A DNA stretch of 64,000 nt from Bacteroidetes bacterium 43-16 (GTDB lineage: Bacteria; Bacteroidota; Bacteroidia; Chitinophagales; Chitinophagaceae), in the NCBI GenBank assembly GCA_001897525.1, contig MKTB01000015.1, positions 1 to 64,000 of the forward strand, given 5' to 3'. The notes beneath the pieces are model-generated. The model did no database searches. It was not told the DNA's origin and saw only the letters and a program-made list of their open reading frames with translations. Shown one piece after another: positions 26,173-34,486 of this stretch; position 1 is the first letter of the stretch, and every line of letters begins with the position of its first letter. The position numbers and the translations under genes are program-made.

Positions 26173-27117
26173 ATGATCAGTCGTAGAAACATCAGAATTA
26201 AAGTAATGCAGGCACTTTATGCATTAGAAGCCTATGCCCAGACAGACTTTCCCGATAAGGACAGCCTGAGAAAAAAAGGCTTGCAGGTGTTGACCGAAAA
26301 GTTCAACAAAGCCTCGGAACTATTCAACATTTCTATGCTTTACCTGGCACAGATCATGCAATATGCAGAAACGGATGCCCGGCAAAGATCGTCTAAATAC
26401 CTCCCCAGCGAGGCAGATAAGAATGTAAATACCAAAATCTCCGGTAATACTTACCTGTGGCAATTGCTGGAAAATGATACGTTTAAAGAGCGTATTGCTG
26501 AAGACAAGCTGGAAGGTAAAATGGAGCCTGAAAGGGTGAAAAAGATGCACCAGTCTTTGGCCGCTCAGGAGGTGTACCAAACCTACCTGGAAACAGAAAG
26601 CAGGGAAGCTGCCAGCGAAAAGAAGATCATGCAATACATCTGGAAGCATGAGATGTTGCAAAACGAAGATTTCCAGGAGTACATGACCGATACTTTTGAT
26701 GGCTGGGAAGATGATAAAGATATGACTATCATGCTGGTAGAAAACTTTTTCAAAAACCCGAAGCAAATCAACTTCTTACAGTTTATTTCTGCTGAAAAGA
26801 ATGAATATGCCCGTAGCCTGCTGACAACTGTGATCGAAAAGGAGGAGATCTTAATGGAACTGATCGAGCCTAAATTGAAGAACTGGGATGCGGAGCGTGT
26901 CGCCTCTATAGACCTGATCCTTTTAAAAATGGGTATTACGGAATTTTTATTTTTCCCGACCATCCCTACAAAGGTGACGATTAATGAGTATATAGAAGTT
27001 GCGAAACAATACAGCACGCTTCAAAGTGGCCAGTTTGTGAATGGTGTACTGGACAATACCCTGAAGGAACTGACCCAGGAAAACAAGATCAGGAAAATAG
27101 AACGTTCCAAAAATTAA
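26173..27117 (+). CDS. nusB: Transcription antitermination protein NusB, long form
   Basis: 314 residues from the ATG at 26173 (an extended frame reaches back to 26053, but the promoter lies within it). The start 'MISRRNIRIKVMQALYALEAY' and the C-terminal 'LKNWDAERVASIDLILLKMGITEFLFFPTIPTKVTINEYIEVAKQYST...GQFVNGVLD' are the two ends of the NusB fold, which binds boxA RNA with S10. The protein is about twice the usual 140 residues because of a helical insertion, as in other Bacteroidota. Confidence 0.93.
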   Translation: MISRRNIRIKVMQALYALEAYAQTDFPDKDSLRKKGLQVLTEKFNKASELFNISMLYLAQIMQYAETDARQRSSKYLPSEADKNVNTKISGNTYLWQLLENDTFKERIAEDKLEGKMEPERVKKMHQSLAAQEVYQTYLETESREAASEKKIMQYIWKHEMLQNEDFQEYMTDTFDGWEDDKDMTIMLVENFFKNPKQINFLQFISAEKNEYARSLLTTVIEKEEILMELIEPKLKNWDAERVASIDLILLKMGITEFLFFPTIPTKVTINEYIEVAKQYSTLQSGQFVNGVLDNTLKELTQENKIRKIERSKN

Positions 27118-27155
27118 GCATCTCTAAACACATCTTTTCTTTATATTTACAAGCT

Positions 27156-27608
27156 ATGAGCGGTTTGAAAAATTTATTTATTACCCTATCGGGCTTGTGT
27201 GTTGCCTGCAGCATAGGAGCCTGTAACCTGAGTGCTATTGAATCAGGTAAAGGAGCTATCGTATTAGGAGATTCTTCCACTATAGTCACCGAAAATGATT
27301 CTCAATACCTGGAAGATGCGATCATCGACCTGGAAGACAGTACACTGAAAGATAATGTAAGGAGTAATGAAGACAGCTTTAATAATGTGGCCAAAGCACA
27401 GCAGCTTGCGCAACAGCAAAAGCAGGATTCTATAGCCCGGCTAAAAGCAGCAGAAGAGAAGCAAAAAGATGCGGATGCCACAGCAAAGAAGAAAGAGGAC
27501 AAGCGCAAACAGGAAGAGAAAGACAAGAAAAAGAACGTAAAAGACAAGAAACAGACCGCCAGCCAGAAGAAGAAAGCAGAAGAAGATAAAAAGAAAAGAA
27601 GAAGATAG
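27156..27608 (+). CDS. Lipoprotein with long charged coiled-coil tail
   Basis: 150 residues. A lipobox precedes Cys23 ('CSIGACNLS'). The middle has an acidic segment, and the C-terminal half is a highly charged Lys/Glu/Gln-rich helix (LAQQQKQDSIARLKAAEEKQ and onward), ending KKKRRR. This looks like a periplasmic coiled coil tethered to the membrane by its lipid. The sequence is not assignable to a named family. It forms a pair with the following exported coiled-coil protein, 39 bases downstream. The function is unknown; an envelope spacer or scaffold role is a guess. Confidence 0.65.
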   Translation: MSGLKNLFITLSGLCVACSIGACNLSAIESGKGAIVLGDSSTIVTENDSQYLEDAIIDLEDSTLKDNVRSNEDSFNNVAKAQQLAQQQKQDSIARLKAAEEKQKDADATAKKKEDKRKQEEKDKKKNVKDKKQTASQKKKAEEDKKKRRR

Positions 27609-27647
27609 TTTTTTTCATATTGACCCTCAGCAGTGCATCAAAGTTTC

Positions 27648-28064
27648 ATGAGCAAAGTAATCGTCTTCATCTTATTATTTTGGGCAATGGCCGCTATCTC
27701 TGCCCGGGCACAATCGGCTGTTCCGATTGTGGCCAAGGAAGACTCTTTAGAACGATTGGAAGCATCGGATGCCTATAAGCAACATCTAATTGATTCGGCC
27801 CAGCTGGCAGCAAGCTCCCAGGCCCAGATCGACAGCCTGTTCCGCGATCATGATGCGATCACAAAAACGCTTAAGGCAGAATCGATCAAAGCTTTGGAAG
27901 CAGAAAAAGCCGGTAATGAAAAGACGCTGAAAGCTTTAAAGGCAGAAGAAACGGAACTTAAGAAAGAACTGGCGAAGGAGAAAAAGAAGACGGAAAGCTG
28001 GTTCAATAAGCAAATGAAGAAGTCCATGAGGAAAACAAAGTCTGAAGACAGCACTGAAGAATAG
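27648..28064 (+). CDS. Exported coiled-coil protein
   Basis: 138 residues from the ATG at 27648 (a GTG at 27633 is less likely). A signal peptide (about 1-22, ending SARAQ) is followed by a helical, Lys/Glu/Ala-rich region (KALEAEKAGNEKTLKALKAE, then KKELAKEKKKTESW) with heptad-like spacing, and a basic C-terminus. It resembles the previous lipoprotein in design but not in sequence. The pair may be cotranscribed. A hairpin at 28097-28137 closes it. Confidence 0.65.
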   Translation: MSKVIVFILLFWAMAAISARAQSAVPIVAKEDSLERLEASDAYKQHLIDSAQLAASSQAQIDSLFRDHDAITKTLKAESIKALEAEKAGNEKTLKALKAEETELKKELAKEKKKTESWFNKQMKKSMRKTKSEDSTEE

Positions 28065-28096
28065 ACATTAAAACTTTTCACATAAGTTATTGTTGA

Positions 28097-28137
28097 CAAA
28101 AATAGCAATGAGCGCATCCCGTTCATTGCTATTTTTG
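28097..28137 (+). terminator. Hairpin that also carries a -7 element
   Basis: A perfect 15-bp inverted repeat (28097-28111 and 28123-28137) with an 11-base loop. The right arm ends ATTTTTG and serves as terminator T-run. The same bases 28130-28137 (TATTTTTG) fit the -7 promoter consensus for the following gene. Confidence 0.75.
28130..28137 (+). promoter_or_regulatory. -7 promoter element for exonuclease/GIY-YIG gene
   Basis: TATTTTTG, exact TAnnTTTG, 18 bases before the GTG start at 28156. It is embedded in the right arm of the upstream terminator. Confidence 0.45.
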
Positions 28138-28155
28138 TAATAAGTAAAATATTCT

Positions 28156-29514
28156 GTGAACCACTTATATGCTATAGTAGATATTGAAACTACCGGCGGG
28201 CAGCTGGCCTCCGGCAGCATTACCGAGATTGCTATCCTGATCCATGACGGGCAACAGGTCGTCCAGCGTTATGAGACCCTGATCAGGCCCTTCTACTCCA
28301 TCCCTCGGTTTATCTCTGTACTCACCGGGATAGATGATGAAATGGTGAAGAACAGTCCCACCTTTGAAACAGTGGCCGAAGAGATCTATGAGCTATTAAA
28401 AGATAAGATTTTCGTGGCCCATAATGTCAATTTTGACTATAGTTTCCTCAAACATCATTTAAACGCCTGCGGCTATAACTTTAATGCGCCCAAGCTATGT
28501 ACGGTAAGGCTAAGCCGTAAAATATTCCCGGGCTTAAGGTCTTATAGCCTGGGTAACATTTGCGCTTACCTGAATATTGATATTGCCAACCGGCACAGGG
28601 CAGGCGGTGATGCGGATGCTACGGCAGTACTTTTCCAAATGTTGCTGGATCATGATACGGAGCAGGTGGTCGCTAAGCAGTTAAAAAGGAACTCGGGAGA
28701 ACAATACCTGCCGCCTAACCTGCCCAAAGCGGCATTGGATCAGCTTCCGCAACAACCCGGCGTTTATTTTTTCCATGACCAGAAAGGTAAGGTCATCTAT
28801 ATAGGGAAGGCCGTTAATATACAGAAAAGGGTAAAATCGCATTTCACGGGCAATAAGATCACCAGGCAAAGACAGGATTTCTTAAGAGACATCCATGACA
28901 TCAGCTTCGAATGCTACCCTACTGAGCTTATGGCCCTGGTGGCTGAAGCGGTGGCGATTAAAAAATCCTGGCCTAAATACAACCGTGCTTTAAAAGGTCA
29001 TGAACCTAAATACGGATTGTTCAGCTACCTCGATCAAAATGATTTCAACCGTTTGATCATTGGCAAATACAATAAAAGTATGGTACCCCTGCGTAGTTTT
29101 CACGATCTGCATGGGGCCAGGATGTTTATGCACCAGCTCACAGAAACATATGATTTGTGTCCAGAACTGTGTAAAATAGGGGATTGCCCGGTTTGCAAAG
29201 CTGAGCCGGACAGTATTCATAAAGATGCGGAGGCCTACAATAAACGGGTCGCTCAGGCATTGGAAGAGGACCGGAATGCACAAAAGTCATTTTTCATCAA
29301 AGGCAAGGGAAGGCAAGAGGATGAGTATAGCCTCATCTGGGTAGACCCGGGGGCTTTTTATGCCATGGGCTATCTACCGGCAGACAGCAGCTTCAGTACT
29401 GCCGAAGAGGTGGTGCCCCTGTTGCAAGCTTTTGAGGGCTCTCTTTATATTGTTCAATTGCTAACTAAGTATGCAAAAGAGCATCCCAAACAGGTAATCT
29501 ATACTGATCTTTAA
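28156..29514 (+). CDS. DEDDh exonuclease fused to a GIY-YIG (UvrC-like/Cho) nuclease
   Basis: 452 residues starting with GTG (MNHLYAIVDIETTGG; no ATG precedes the first catalytic strand). The exonuclease domain (about 1-170) has the DnaQ/epsilon residues: D9 and E11 in VDIETTGG, 'NVNFDYSFL', and 'HRAGGDADAT'. A GIY-YIG domain follows from about 197: 'PGVYFFHDQKGKVIYIGKAVNIQKRVKSHF', as in UvrC's N-terminal nuclease and Cho. A small Cys motif 'CKIGDCPVC' sits at about 340. There are no UvrB-binding or HhH domains, so this is not UvrC. It likely acts in repair or structure-specific DNA cleavage. Similar fusions are known in other bacteria. Confidence 0.9.
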   Translation: MNHLYAIVDIETTGGQLASGSITEIAILIHDGQQVVQRYETLIRPFYSIPRFISVLTGIDDEMVKNSPTFETVAEEIYELLKDKIFVAHNVNFDYSFLKHHLNACGYNFNAPKLCTVRLSRKIFPGLRSYSLGNICAYLNIDIANRHRAGGDADATAVLFQMLLDHDTEQVVAKQLKRNSGEQYLPPNLPKAALDQLPQQPGVYFFHDQKGKVIYIGKAVNIQKRVKSHFTGNKITRQRQDFLRDIHDISFECYPTELMALVAEAVAIKKSWPKYNRALKGHEPKYGLFSYLDQNDFNRLIIGKYNKSMVPLRSFHDLHGARMFMHQLTETYDLCPELCKIGDCPVCKAEPDSIHKDAEAYNKRVAQALEEDRNAQKSFFIKGKGRQEDEYSLIWVDPGAFYAMGYLPADSSFSTAEEVVPLLQAFEGSLYIVQLLTKYAKEHPKQVIYTDL

Positions 29515-29637
29515 AATCCATCGACTACATCTTATTCGCGCGGGATAAGGAATATATCCTCCTAAACCTATTGAAGTAATGTGAGAACGGCCTTCGACCG
29601 GGCTGCGACTGACATCAGACTTCCTGGCGGAGGCATG

Positions 29638-29672
29638 AAAACCTATAAGGTTTTTGAAACCTTATAGGTTTT
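29638..29672. terminator. Bidirectional intrinsic terminator
   Basis: A perfect 16-bp inverted repeat (29638-29653 and 29657-29672) with a 3-base loop, A-rich on the left and T-rich on the right. It lies between the convergent exonuclease fusion and the M28 peptidase. Confidence 0.88.
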
Positions 29673-29679
29673 GTACACT

Positions 29680-31224
29680 TTAATAAGGCCCTTTCCTGAC
29701 TGCTTTTTCCGGTACAGGCCATTCCTTTTGCTTTCCGGTCTTGATGTCCACCGGCATTTTGATCCTGCTGCGGTCCAGCGGCTGTGGCTCTTCACAGGCC
29801 ATATACACGAGCATGGCTACCAGCATCGCATTTTTCCGCAACTCATCAAAAACGATCTTATCATAAGTATCTCTTTGCGTATGCCAGGTATAAAGGCGGT
29901 AATCCCAGTCATTGGAAGAGGCCAGGTAAAAGGCCGGTATGCCTCTTGTAATGAAAGAAATATTGTCTGAGCCTCCGGCATCCGGCACAGCCGGGTAAGT
30001 CATTTTAAACTCATCCTTAAGAGCCGGGGGCAGGTAGGCGATCCATTGTTCAAAAAAAGCATAGGCATTGATGAAGCCCTGGGTAGCTACGGTATTGATC
30101 TTCCCGGTACCATTGTCATGGTTAAAGACCATGCTGATCTTATCCAGCAGTTCGGGGTGGTCTTCTGTAAAGGCACGGGAGCCGTTCAGGCCCTGCTCTT
30201 CGCTGCCCCAATGCCCTACCATGATGGTGCGTTTGGGATTAGGATACACCTTTTTCAATATCCTCATGGCTTCCATCATGGTCAGTACCCCCGTACCATT
30301 ATCGGTTGCCCCGGTCCCGGCATCCCAGGAATCAATATGTGCCGACAGCAGCACAATTTCATCCGGCTTTTCGCTGCCCTTCATCACAGCCATTGAATTA
30401 TAGGCCGGCACCATTTTACCCCATTTAGAAGTAGTCCTGATGCGCAGTTTAGGGATCGTACCATTTTGAGCAAGGCGTACCAGCAGGTTATAATCTTCCA
30501 GGCCCATCTCTACGGCAGGGATCTTTTGGGTGCGTGCTGCAAAGATCTTCAAAGCGCCCCAGCCACCGGTCCAGGAACTGGAAATAATGCCTGCCGCGCC
30601 TGCTGTTTCCAGCCTGGCGGGTAAAGTGCGTGCGGTGAAGCCGGTGTTTTTAATCCTTTTCTGCCAGGCTGCGGTTTCTTGCAAGCGTAGCTGTGCCACG
30701 CTATCTGCGCCTGCTTTACCGATATAGGCTTCATAAGTACTCAGCGGTCTCCCGGAACTTTGCGGTTGTGACACCAGGACAAATTTACCTTTTACTGAAG
30801 GCAGCATACGGTCAAAAGATAGTGAATCGGGAGCATCGGGTAATAAAATGATCTCCGCTTCGGCAGCCTGCTTCATATCGGGACACCAGGCCAGCTGGGT
30901 AGCTTCCAGCGTTTTGGGCCAGGGATATAAAAGATCTATATGCGCAAATTCTCTTTGCCAGGATTGCCATTCTCCCCACTGTTCGTTATAGGCTTCTATG
31001 CCCCAGTTTTTATATTGACTGGTCACAAAATCATGGGCCAGCTGCATCTGGGGGGAGCCTGCCAGGCGTGGCCCTATCACATCCAGGAAATGGTGTGCTA
31101 GTTTTTCTAAATGAGTAGCGGCCATGCCTTCCTCGTAAATAGACTGGAATGCCTGCTTATAATTTTGCGCCTGCAGGGACAAGCCTGAAAAGGAAAGCGC
31201 AACAGCGCATAAAATTTTCTTCAT
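29680..31224 (-). CDS. Exported M28-family metallopeptidase
   Basis: 514 residues. A signal peptide (1 to about 19, LSLQAQ) indicates a periplasmic or outer location. A PA-domain-like insert spans about 130-260. The zinc-binding core of M28 is visible: 'LLSAHIDSWDAGTGATDNGTG' (His and bridging Asp), 'GHWGSEEQGLNGSRAF' (Glu pair) and 'PDAGGSDNISF' (Asp), with a late His in 'TWHTQRDTYDKI'. It is probably an aminopeptidase or carboxypeptidase Q-like enzyme in peptide catabolism. It fits functionally with the S46 and S9 peptidases near 40-44 kb, though they are not in the same operon. Confidence 0.9.
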   Translation of the reverse strand: MKKILCAVALSFSGLSLQAQNYKQAFQSIYEEGMAATHLEKLAHHFLDVIGPRLAGSPQMQLAHDFVTSQYKNWGIEAYNEQWGEWQSWQREFAHIDLLYPWPKTLEATQLAWCPDMKQAAEAEIILLPDAPDSLSFDRMLPSVKGKFVLVSQPQSSGRPLSTYEAYIGKAGADSVAQLRLQETAAWQKRIKNTGFTARTLPARLETAGAAGIISSSWTGGWGALKIFAARTQKIPAVEMGLEDYNLLVRLAQNGTIPKLRIRTTSKWGKMVPAYNSMAVMKGSEKPDEIVLLSAHIDSWDAGTGATDNGTGVLTMMEAMRILKKVYPNPKRTIMVGHWGSEEQGLNGSRAFTEDHPELLDKISMVFNHDNGTGKINTVATQGFINAYAFFEQWIAYLPPALKDEFKMTYPAVPDAGGSDNISFITRGIPAFYLASSNDWDYRLYTWHTQRDTYDKIVFDELRKNAMLVAMLVYMACEEPQPLDRSRIKMPVDIKTGKQKEWPVPEKAVRKGPY

Positions 31225-31332
31225 TGCGAATACAGATAAGGATGGAGGCTAAGTTAATAAAAATAAAAATGTAGATAAGCTTAAAGCTCATCTACATAAA
31301 ATTTATTCGAAGCAGCAGAGGCTACGCTTTGA

Positions 31333-31590
31333 TTAACGGGATAATTCTTTAAGCTGCTCTTTTTCTTTTGTACTTAATGAATTATATCCTTTTTTATTGA
31401 TCTTATCCAAAAGCTCATCCAGTTGCGCTTCTTTCCGCGTACGGTTGACATTAAACTCTTCATCCATCGTCAGTTTCGTGTCTGTCTTTTTGGTAAATAC
31501 TTCGGGAAGTCCCGACTTATTTTTACTTCTTCGGTACAGGTATATACAACCCAACAAAACAAATAAGACAGTAATAATAGAGTAAATCAT
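31333..31590 (-). CDS. Small membrane-anchored protein, unknown function
   Basis: 85 residues. A single hydrophobic segment (about 3-21, IYSIITVLFVLLGCIYLYRR) is followed by a basic stretch and a cytosolic helical tail (residues 35-85, with 'EEFNVNRTRKEAQLDELLDKI' and 'KGYNSLSTKEKEQL'). The final part resembles the short C-terminal helix-turn motif found after many Bacteroidota membrane proteins (LSxxExxxLxEL). No family can be named. Single gene. Confidence 0.65.
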   Translation of the reverse strand: MIYSIITVLFVLLGCIYLYRRSKNKSGLPEVFTKKTDTKLTMDEEFNVNRTRKEAQLDELLDKINKKGYNSLSTKEKEQLKELSR

Positions 31591-31733
31591 AACACAAATA
31601 TTCTAGTGCAAATAATTATTTGAATTTAAACCTGAAAATACATCATTTAGTTCTATTGAAAAAAAACTAAGTTACACTTGCGCTCCTGCGTCTATTGTTT
31701 TAGATTTATCTTAACCTGATCAACCAAAGCTAT

Positions 31734-32318
31734 ATGTTCCAAAGAAAGTTGCTCTTATCCGTTCTTTTTTGTGCTGCATTAAATGCTACCGCCCAGGAGC
31801 GCAAATTTAAGCCCTTACAAATTGACGTGAATATTGCAGGTGTAGGTGTAAAAACAACGTATCACCTGGGCAATAAATTTGAGCTGGATGCCGGTATTGG
31901 TTATGGTTTATCGGTAATAGGCAGCATCCATCGGGTGAATTACGTAAAGCCTGCAAATACTGAAAGAGGGCGCGATGCCTGGCTTCCCGACATTTATCAT
32001 AGCCCTTATCTTAAGCTGGGCACCTTGTATCAATTTGCCACATCAAAAAGCCCTAAGCCTTCTATCGGGTATACCAAACTACAGTATACCGGCTGGCTAC
32101 CTGCTACGAATCTGTCGAGTAAAGAGTATCCCACACTGAGCTACCAGCACAGGCTGGCCCTAAAAGCGGGCTTCAGGAAAGCGCTCAACCAGCGCCAGAC
32201 CAGGAGCATCAACCTGGAAGCCGGGGCAGCACTCTGCGCCAATTACAACCTGAGCTTTATCAGCGCAGGTCCGCAGTTCAACATTAATTTTATCAGCGAC
32301 TTATTCACCGGGCGTTAA
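31734..32318 (+). CDS. Putative outer-membrane beta-barrel protein
   Basis: 194 residues. A signal peptide (1 to about 21, NATAQ) is followed by alternating beta strands such as 'LQIDVNIAGVGVKTTYHLG' and 'FELDAGIGYGLSVI', and a late 'AGPQFNINFISDLFTGR'. This fits a small outer-membrane barrel, but the final residue is Arg rather than the usual aromatic. No family is recognised. It stands alone between the small membrane protein and the nucleoside permease. Confidence 0.6.
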   Translation: MFQRKLLLSVLFCAALNATAQERKFKPLQIDVNIAGVGVKTTYHLGNKFELDAGIGYGLSVIGSIHRVNYVKPANTERGRDAWLPDIYHSPYLKLGTLYQFATSKSPKPSIGYTKLQYTGWLPATNLSSKEYPTLSYQHRLALKAGFRKALNQRQTRSINLEAGAALCANYNLSFISAGPQFNINFISDLFTGR

Positions 32319-32387
32319 ATAAAATCCTTTAACATAAGCTTGATTTTATCGTATTTTGCACATTATTATTTGTATTTAAATATTGGC

Positions 32388-33713
32388 ATGGGCGTAAAAT
32401 CAAAATTAACCCTGGTAAGCTTCTTTCAATTCTTTGTATGGGGCGCATGGCTGACCACCTTAGGTTCTTATGGATTCGGATTTAAAAAATGGACGGGAGA
32501 GGAATTTGGTATTGTATTCTCCACGATGGGCATAGCCGCCATTTTTATGCCTACCCTCATGGGTATCGTGGCCGATAAATGGGTCAATGCAGAGCGCTTA
32601 TATGGCACCTTACATATATTGTATGGCATCTCCCTGATGTTCCTGCCCTATATTGACGATCCTACTATTTTCTTCTGGGTATTACTGATAGGAATGTGTT
32701 TTTACATGCCTACCCTTGCCCTGAGCAATGCTTTATCTTATGCTATCCTCAAAAAGGACGGACAGGATATTGTCGGCATCTTCCCTAAGATAAGGGTATG
32801 GGGTACGGTAGGCTTTATCTGTGCCATGTGGATCACCAACCTGTTCAGCGATCCGCAATCTCCCCTGGCCTTTGGTTATGAAATGGGAACAAAGCTGTCT
32901 CAACTCACCGGACAAGCCATCAACAGCAACCAGTTTTATATTGCCGCAGTCGTAGCTATACTGTTGGGCTTGTTTGCCTTCAGCCTGCCGCCAACGCCTC
33001 CGCAAAATGTAAATACAGAAAAAAAATCCATTGCACAGGTCTTAGGCCTGGACGCATTTAAACTGTTCAAAAATTATCAATTCGCTCTGTTCCTGGTTTT
33101 CTCCCTGTTCCTCGGCGCTGCCCTGCAGCTGACCAATATGTATGGAGATACCTATATCAAGGATTTTGAACACCTGCCTCAATATGCCGATTCGGCCGTG
33201 GTGCGGTATTCTACCATCATTGTTTCTATCTCCCAGGTCTCGGAGACCCTGTTCATCCTCACCATTCCTTTCTTCTTAAGAAAATTCGGGATCAAAACGG
33301 TTATCCTGATGAGCATGATCGCCTGGGTATTAAGATTCGGCCTGTTCTCTTTCGGAGACCCAAGTACGGGATTGTGGATGATCATCCTGTCTAATATTGT
33401 GTATGGCATGGCCTTCGACTTCTTTAATGTCTCCGGCTCACTGTTTGTAGAAAGCAATACAGATGCCAAGATACGCTCTTCGGCACAAGGTTTATTTATG
33501 ATGATGACCAATGGCTTTGGCGCTATCCTGGGCAGCTACGGTTCCGGTATCATTATTGACAAATATTTCGTACTCGCCAATGGTACCAAAGACTGGCACC
33601 AGATCTGGCTCTGCTTTGCCATCTATGCACTGGTAGTTACAGTACTGTTTGCCGTCTTGTTCCGCTACAAACATGACCCGAACAAGATCTCGGGACTTAA
33701 TATGGCACACTAA
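32388..33713 (+). CDS. Nucleoside:H+ symporter, NupG-type MFS permease
   Basis: 441 residues from the ATG at 32388 (a TTG at 32340 opens a 16-residue longer frame). It has twelve predicted membrane helices. The N-terminal 'FFQFFVWGAWLTTLGSYGF' and 'GIAAIFMPTLMGIVADKWVNAERL' are NupG/XapB family patterns, as is 'ALSNALSYAILK'. It should import nucleosides with protons across the inner membrane. A loop of about 20 polar residues separates the two six-helix halves. The gene is closed by the terminator at 33734. Confidence 0.88.
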   Translation: MGVKSKLTLVSFFQFFVWGAWLTTLGSYGFGFKKWTGEEFGIVFSTMGIAAIFMPTLMGIVADKWVNAERLYGTLHILYGISLMFLPYIDDPTIFFWVLLIGMCFYMPTLALSNALSYAILKKDGQDIVGIFPKIRVWGTVGFICAMWITNLFSDPQSPLAFGYEMGTKLSQLTGQAINSNQFYIAAVVAILLGLFAFSLPPTPPQNVNTEKKSIAQVLGLDAFKLFKNYQFALFLVFSLFLGAALQLTNMYGDTYIKDFEHLPQYADSAVVRYSTIIVSISQVSETLFILTIPFFLRKFGIKTVILMSMIAWVLRFGLFSFGDPSTGLWMIILSNIVYGMAFDFFNVSGSLFVESNTDAKIRSSAQGLFMMMTNGFGAILGSYGSGIIIDKYFVLANGTKDWHQIWLCFAIYALVVTVLFAVLFRYKHDPNKISGLNMAH

Positions 33714-33733
33714 ATAAGTCACAAAAAATTTGC

Positions 33734-33779
33734 AGCACGATTACCCGGACCTTAAAGTTTAGATAATCGTGCTTTTTTT
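33734..33779 (+). terminator. Intrinsic terminator
   Basis: A 10-bp stem (33734-33743 and 33764-33773) with a 20-base loop, followed by seven T in the arm and tail. It ends the nucleoside permease gene. Confidence 0.85.
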
Positions 33780-33798
33780 ATAAAAAAGATACTTCACC

Positions 33799-33829
33799 TT
33801 GGTTATAGCTCCGGCTTTCTTTAATTTTG
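33799..33829 (+). promoter_or_regulatory. Promoter for the Cys-rich small protein
   Basis: TTG at 33799-33801 and TAATTTTG at 33822-33829, spaced 20 bases. The start point would fall at about 33835, at the TTG start codon (33837), so the message is probably leaderless. Confidence 0.6.
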
Positions 33830-33836
33830 TGGCAAT

Positions 33837-34220
33837 TTGAAACGCATTATAGTCATATTATTATTAGCAGGATTCTTTTTACAGTCCACCAGCCAGTTGT
33901 GGATTGTAGGTAGCTTCTTTGCCAACAGAGACTATATCGCAAGAACCTCCTGTGAGAACAGGAGCAAGCCTGAATCCGGCTGTAATGGTGCCTGCCAGCT
34001 TAAAAAGAAAATAAAGCAGGACCAGGAGCAACAGGAGAAAAAAGGCCCTGATGCCAAACAGAAAGAGATCAACCTGTTTTTTGCCCACAACTTTATTAAA
34101 GTAAACAATACTCCGGCATTCGTTCCGGAATTATCCAAAGACTACCCCTTAAGGTATAGCGCCCCGATCTGTTCCGGGCATTCCCCCTCTATATTCCATC
34201 CCCCCGCAGCTTTAGTTTAA
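33837..34220 (+). CDS. Small exported Cys-rich protein, putative metal-related
   Basis: 127 residues, starting with TTG (MKRIIVILLLAGFFLQS; no ATG is available). A hydrophobic N-terminal segment is followed by 'NRDYIARTSCENRSKPESGCNGACQLKKKI'. The pattern YIA..C.N...P..GCNG.CxLKK is one I recognise in small Bacteroidota proteins of unknown function, sometimes near metal genes. Further on are a polar Gln/Lys helix (about 55-75) and an isolated Cys near the C-terminus (APICSGHSP). The four Cys could bind a metal or form disulfides. It lies at the left end of the putative copper region. The function is unproven. Confidence 0.7.
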   Translation: MKRIIVILLLAGFFLQSTSQLWIVGSFFANRDYIARTSCENRSKPESGCNGACQLKKKIKQDQEQQEKKGPDAKQKEINLFFAHNFIKVNNTPAFVPELSKDYPLRYSAPICSGHSPSIFHPPAALV

Positions 34221-34486
34221 ATCAATTTTTATTTATTTAAACTAACCTGATTATTCGCATACAGTAAATTATTTGCCTTAGTTAAACACTCAGCCTTATT
34301 CTTAGCGGCATGTCATGCCGCCCGACCAGCTCGATGATTTTTTAAGGGGAGGACTCCGTTTTGTGAGCACTTCCAGCAACACAAGGTCAGGACGATGTTC
34401 CGGGAACGCTCCACGACACGAGCTAAGGAGCAATGGGTACAGGTATTTATTTGCTATAAGCAGATATTCAGTCAATCTGATTTATC
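34221..34486. other. Unexplained intergenic region with a palindrome
   Basis: 266 bases before the AraC regulator. A perfect palindromic hairpin GCGGCATG-T-CATGCCGC lies at 34305-34321. The stretch from 34315 on is GC-richer and contains several short repeats of GGA/AGGA type, but I cannot assign it to an RNA class. An ORF of 71 codons here (34315-34530) looks non-coding. Confidence 0.4.
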
